From contig JAUNGC010000033.1 of assembly GCA_030524745.1 (NCBI GenBank), forward strand, positions 1 to 37,198: DNA of 37,198 nucleotides, written 5' to 3'. The position numbers and the translations under genes are program-made. The notes under the pieces are model-generated. The model searched no databases. It was not told the DNA's origin and saw only the letters and a program-made list of their open reading frames with translations. Below, piece after piece: positions 33,510 through 37,198 of the stretch; the first letter of the stretch is position 1, and each line of letters opens with the position of its first letter. The DNA is from Eubacteriales bacterium. GTDB lineage: Bacteria; Bacillota; Clostridia; Lachnospirales; Lachnospiraceae.

Positions 33510-35126
33510 ATGAATGGTGCACAGGCAATGGTGAAGTGCCTTGAAAACGAAGGCGTTGAAATGATTTTCGGATATCCGGGCGTGGCGATCTGTCCGTTTT
33601 ATGACAGCATTCTGGATTCCGATATCCGCACGATTTTGATTCGGACAGAGCAGAATGCGGCGCATGCGGCGAGCGGACTTGCGCGCGTGACAGGAAAGGT
33701 CGGCGTCTGTGCCGTTACCAGCGGCCCCGGAGCGACCAATCTGATTACCGGAATTGCGACGGCGTTTGCGGACAGCATCCCCCTTGTATGTATTACCGGG
33801 CAGGTAAACAGCGAACTGATCGGCAGCGACAGCTTTCAGGAAGCGGACATCACAGGCGCGGCGGAATCCTTTGTCAAATACAGTTATTTGGTCAAGAACG
33901 CAGATGACATTCCCCGCATTTTTAAAGAGGCTTTCCATATTGCGAATACGGGACGGAAAGGCCCTGTCCTCATCGATGTGCCGATCGATGTACAGAATGC
34001 GGCGGTGAAGAAGTTTAAATATCCGGAAACTGTAAATCTGCGCACCTACAAGCCCACAGTGAAAGGACATGCGGTGCAGATCAAAAAAGTGATGGCTGAA
34101 CTGGAAAAGGCGAAGCGGCCGGTCATCTGTGCGGGCGGCGGCGTGCTGCTTGCCGATGCGCAGGGAAAGCTGCGTGAGTTTGCTCATAAATATCAGGTTC
34201 CGGTTGTGACCACGATGATGGGAATCGGCGCGATGCAGAGTGAAGACGAATTGAATTTCGGCATGGTCGGTAATCACGGAGCGCCCTGCGCAAACCGCGC
34301 CATGAACGAAGCCGACATGGTGATTATGGTAGGCGCGCGGGTGGCGGACCGTTCTGTCAATCAGCCTGAAATCATTACGAAAAATAAGGTTTTGGTACAT
34401 ATGGATGTGGATCCGGCAGAGATCGGAAAGAATGCGGGACCGACCATTCCGCTGGTAGGCGATGCGGAGCATATTTTTGAGGATATGATGCAGATAGAGG
34501 TTGATTGCGACCATGCTCTCTGGTTACAGACTCTTTATGAGTACCGTCAGACAATGACGGAGAAGCGCGTTCCCAATCCTGATTTTATCGATCCGGCAGA
34601 TTTTATACGAAAACTGACGGACAAAATGGAAAGGGATGCCGTTTATACGGCGGATGTGGGGCAGAATCAGATCTGGTCCTGCCGCAACTGCATCGTCAGG
34701 GACGGACGCTTTTTGACTTCCGGAGGCATGGGGACGATGGGATATTCCATTCCTGCCGCGATGGGAGCAAAGCTGGCGAAGCCCGATACGCAGGTGGTGG
34801 CGGTCTGCGGCGACGGTTCTTTCCAGATGTCCATGATGGAATTGGCAACGATGCGGCAATACAGCGTGCCGGTGAAAATAGTGGTTATGGCAAACAGATA
34901 TCTCGGAATGGTTCGTGAATATCAGCACAGCACTTACAACGGCAGATATTCGGTGGTGGATCTGTCCGGCAGTCCCGATCTTTCCAAGCTGGCAGAGGCA
35001 TATGGAGTGCGGTTCATCCGTATTTCCGAAAGAGATCAGGTGGACAATGCGATTGAAGAGTTCCTGCGCGGCGATGAATCTGTGCTGCTGGAGTGCATCA
35101 TCGATCCGATGGATGTTTCAAAATAA
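33510..35126 (+). CDS. ilvB: Acetolactate synthase large (catalytic) subunit
   Basis: This 538-aa thiamine-diphosphate enzyme condenses two pyruvates (or pyruvate with 2-oxobutyrate), the first common step to valine, leucine and isoleucine. The catalytic Glu is in RTEQNAAHAASG (Glu47), followed by TSGPGATNLITGIATA and the substrate-channel GQVNSELIGSDSFQE. The diphosphate-Mg loop is GDGSFQMSMMELAT and the C-terminal NRYLGMVREYQ is typical of IlvB. AAAAGGAGG lies before the ATG. No T-box or leader peptide is visible in the 74 nt upstream. ilvN follows at 12 nt. Confidence 0.94.
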   Translation: MNGAQAMVKCLENEGVEMIFGYPGVAICPFYDSILDSDIRTILIRTEQNAAHAASGLARVTGKVGVCAVTSGPGATNLITGIATAFADSIPLVCITGQVNSELIGSDSFQEADITGAAESFVKYSYLVKNADDIPRIFKEAFHIANTGRKGPVLIDVPIDVQNAAVKKFKYPETVNLRTYKPTVKGHAVQIKKVMAELEKAKRPVICAGGGVLLADAQGKLREFAHKYQVPVVTTMMGIGAMQSEDELNFGMVGNHGAPCANRAMNEADMVIMVGARVADRSVNQPEIITKNKVLVHMDVDPAEIGKNAGPTIPLVGDAEHIFEDMMQIEVDCDHALWLQTLYEYRQTMTEKRVPNPDFIDPADFIRKLTDKMERDAVYTADVGQNQIWSCRNCIVRDGRFLTSGGMGTMGYSIPAAMGAKLAKPDTQVVAVCGDGSFQMSMMELATMRQYSVPVKIVVMANRYLGMVREYQHSTYNGRYSVVDLSGSPDLSKLAEAYGVRFIRISERDQVDNAIEEFLRGDESVLLECIIDPMDVSK

Positions 35127-35138
35127 GGAGGGATCACG

Positions 35139-35627
35139 ATGAAGAAAATATATTCTGTATTAGTGGAAAACCGTTCCGGCGTGCTTTGTAAAGTGGCGGG
35201 GCTTTTTTCCAGAAGATCGTTTAATATTGACAGTCTGGTGGTAGGGGAGACGGACGATCCCACGGTATCCTGTATGACCATCGTTTCCAGCGGCGACGCG
35301 CATACGCTGGAGCAGATTGAGAAGCAGTTGAATAAGAAGCTGGATATCATCAAAGTAAAAACTTTTGATGAACCTGCAAGCATCAGCCGGGAACTGATGC
35401 TTGTAAAGGTAAAATATAACCGCAATAACCGGCGGGATATTATGGAAATCTGCAGTATCTTAAAAGCGCAGATTGTGGATATGTCGAAAACCCAGATGAT
35501 GATCCAGATCTGTGATGTGCCGGAAAAGGTTCAGTTGTTTTTGAAAATGCTGCAGTCCATCAGTATTGCGGAAGTTGCCCGCACCGGGACTGTGGCGCTG
35601 CCAAAATGCCACGATCAGGAAGGCTGA
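35139..35627 (+). CDS. ilvN: Acetolactate synthase small (regulatory) subunit
   Basis: This 162-aa protein has the N-terminal ACT domain of IlvN/IlvH (YSVLVENRSGVLCKVAGLFSRRSFNIDSLVVGET, residues about 3-40) and the C-terminal ALS_ss_C region (about 80-160, ELMLVKVKYN...MEICSILKAQIVDMSKTQMMIQI). It binds valine-type effectors and activates the catalytic subunit. AAGGAGGG precedes the ATG, 12 nt after ilvB. The gene ends with a weak GATCAG/CTGAC stem and TTTTT, possibly a leaky terminator. A second copy of the same family follows. Confidence 0.93.
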   Translation: MKKIYSVLVENRSGVLCKVAGLFSRRSFNIDSLVVGETDDPTVSCMTIVSSGDAHTLEQIEKQLNKKLDIIKVKTFDEPASISRELMLVKVKYNRNNRRDIMEICSILKAQIVDMSKTQMMIQICDVPEKVQLFLKMLQSISIAEVARTGTVALPKCHDQEG

Positions 35628-35734
35628 CTTTTTGAAATCTGTCCGCAACTGAGCAGTTTTAATATAACTCATGTTGTGAAAAACGTTCAAAACCATAACT
35701 GCAAATTATAGCTAGCATGACGTGAACTCATACG

Positions 35735-35763
35735 TTGACAGCAGATTGGTTTGTTGCTAGAAT
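35735..35763 (+). promoter_or_regulatory. Strong promoter ahead of the second ilvN
   Basis: A perfect TTGACA (35735-35740) and TAGAAT (35758-35763) lie 17 bp apart. Transcription would begin near 35770, giving an approximately 83-nt leader. An inverted repeat CTAGCA/TGCTAG (35712-35717 and 35755-35760) brackets the -35 and overlaps the -10, a plausible operator. The promoter would drive the second ilvN and ilvC apart from ilvB. Confidence 0.75.
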
Positions 35764-35852
35764 GAAATCTAAACAATGTAAGAAACGACAATTTGTAACA
35801 GTCCGGCTTGTCTGGACCAATACAGTTTGTGTCGGATCGAGGAGGAAACAGG

Positions 35853-36356
35853 ATGCAGAAAAAAGTATTTCAGCTTTTGGTTGACAATACCTCCGGTGTG
35901 TTGAGCCGTATCTCCGGTCTGTTTTCCAGAAGAGGGTATAATATTGAGAGCATCACGGCCGGCGTTACAGCGGATCCGCGATATACCAGGATCACGATAG
36001 TAGCCAGCGGAGATGATGAAATTCTGGACCAGATTGAGAAGCAGGTAGGGAAACTGATCGACGTCAGGGATATCCGGGAACTGGAACCGGAAGACAGCGT
36101 TTTCAGGGAACTTGCGTTGATTAAGGTGAAAGCGGGTGCGGCGGACCGTCCCGGCATTATCGCGGTGGCGAATGTGTTCCGTGCCAATATCATTGATGTG
36201 GGTTCGGAGAATCTGATTATTGAACTGACCGGCTCCCAGAGTAAGATTGAAGCTTTTTTAAAGCTTCTTGACGGATATGAAATTCTGGAACTCGCAAGGA
36301 CCGGCGTGGCGGGATTGTGCCGCGGCGTTGACAAAGTCGTATTTATAGATGAATAA
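35853..36356 (+). CDS. ilvN: Second acetolactate synthase small subunit (ACT domain paralogue)
   Basis: This 167-aa protein is again an IlvN/IlvH-type regulator: ACT domain QLLVDNTSGVLSRISGLFSRRGYNIESITAG, then LALIKVKAGAADRPGIIAVANVFRANIIDVGSENLIIEL. It is a diverged paralogue of the ilvN just upstream; both fit the same domain order. ATG 35853 is chosen for GGAGG at 35841-35845; the frame back to 35808 is dropped. It is transcribed from its own promoter, with ilvC downstream at 84 nt. It may pair with another catalytic subunit, or give the IlvB enzyme a different effector response. Confidence 0.92.
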   Translation: MQKKVFQLLVDNTSGVLSRISGLFSRRGYNIESITAGVTADPRYTRITIVASGDDEILDQIEKQVGKLIDVRDIRELEPEDSVFRELALIKVKAGAADRPGIIAVANVFRANIIDVGSENLIIELTGSQSKIEAFLKLLDGYEILELARTGVAGLCRGVDKVVFIDE

Positions 36357-36360
36357 TTTT

Positions 36361-36383
36361 TCCGGACGGCCGGGCCGTTCGGA
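36361..36383 (+). other. Hairpin between second ilvN and ilvC
   Basis: TCCGGACGGC and GCCGTTCGGA pair over 10 bp with one wobble around a CGG loop. It begins four bases after the ilvN stop. No U-tract follows, so it is more likely an mRNA-stabilising or processing element than a terminator, and ilvC expression should continue through it. Confidence 0.4.
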
Positions 36384-36437
36384 AGGAACCAGTCATCTTG
36401 AAATTATATTAATGTAAGATTAAACATGGAGGAATGA

Positions 36438-37198
<761 letters not shown>

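Overview
The window looks like a chromosomal segment of an anaerobic, low-to-mid-GC Firmicute, most likely a Lachnospiraceae-type Clostridium. The reasons are strong GGAGG-type ribosome sites, TTGACA/TATAAT promoters with 17-bp spacers, a Phe T-box in front of pheST, a clostridial-type 6S RNA, a LysM/GH18 protein of the YaaH kind and a SpoIID-type protein, a short MetH, and a two-gene Suf-type Fe-S system. The family assignment is an inference; no 16S rRNA or tRNA gene is present.

Region 1 (1-14720) is the downstream end of a surface-polysaccharide locus. It starts with the C-terminal part of UDP-galactopyranose mutase (glf), whose reading frame is interrupted at 22-24, followed by a LytR-CpsA-Psr glycopolymer ligase. 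Next is an AT-rich block (about 2156-5663) with two overlapping unknown membrane proteins and an AAA-ATPase/PD-(D/E)XK protein; it looks inserted. Then follow six sugar genes: a bifunctional L-fucokinase/GDP-fucose pyrophosphorylase, gmd, fcl, manC, manA and a polyprenyl-phosphate sugar-1-phosphate transferase. Together these supply GDP-L-fucose by both salvage and de novo routes and start a lipid-linked repeat unit. A phosphomannomutase is the one missing step. The block closes with a good intrinsic terminator.

Region 2 (14784-19473) is cell-envelope related: a convergent LysM-GH18 hydrolase, a divergent 6S RNA with its own promoter and terminator, a SpoIID/LytB-domain membrane protein and a YihY/BrkB membrane protein.

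Region 3 (19643-26529) carries a Phe-specific T-box leader, pheS, pheT, a small conserved-looking protein, an M18 aminopeptidase and queA, ending in an intrinsic terminator. Region 4 (26566-29691) has a GNAT acetyltransferase, then sufC-sufB (a minimal Suf/SMS-like pair) with its own promoter and a tyrosine-phosphatase-like gene. Region 5 (29699-33435) has a reverse-strand lipoprotein, a short MetH with an unusual Ala/Gly/Gln-rich linker, and a small membrane protein with a helical tail. Region 6 (33510-37198) is branched-chain amino acid synthesis: ilvB, ilvN, a second ACT-domain ilvN paralogue behind its own strong promoter, and the 5' two thirds or so of ilvC, cut by the window edge.

Start codons were moved from the longest possible ORF to the start best served by a ribosome binding site for gmd, manA, spoIID-like, yihY, pheS, pheT, the 96-aa protein, queA, the GNAT gene, the lipoprotein, the 140-aa membrane protein and the second ilvN. 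No CRISPR array, insertion sequence, tRNA or rRNA was seen. All functional calls come from reading motifs by eye, not from database searches.
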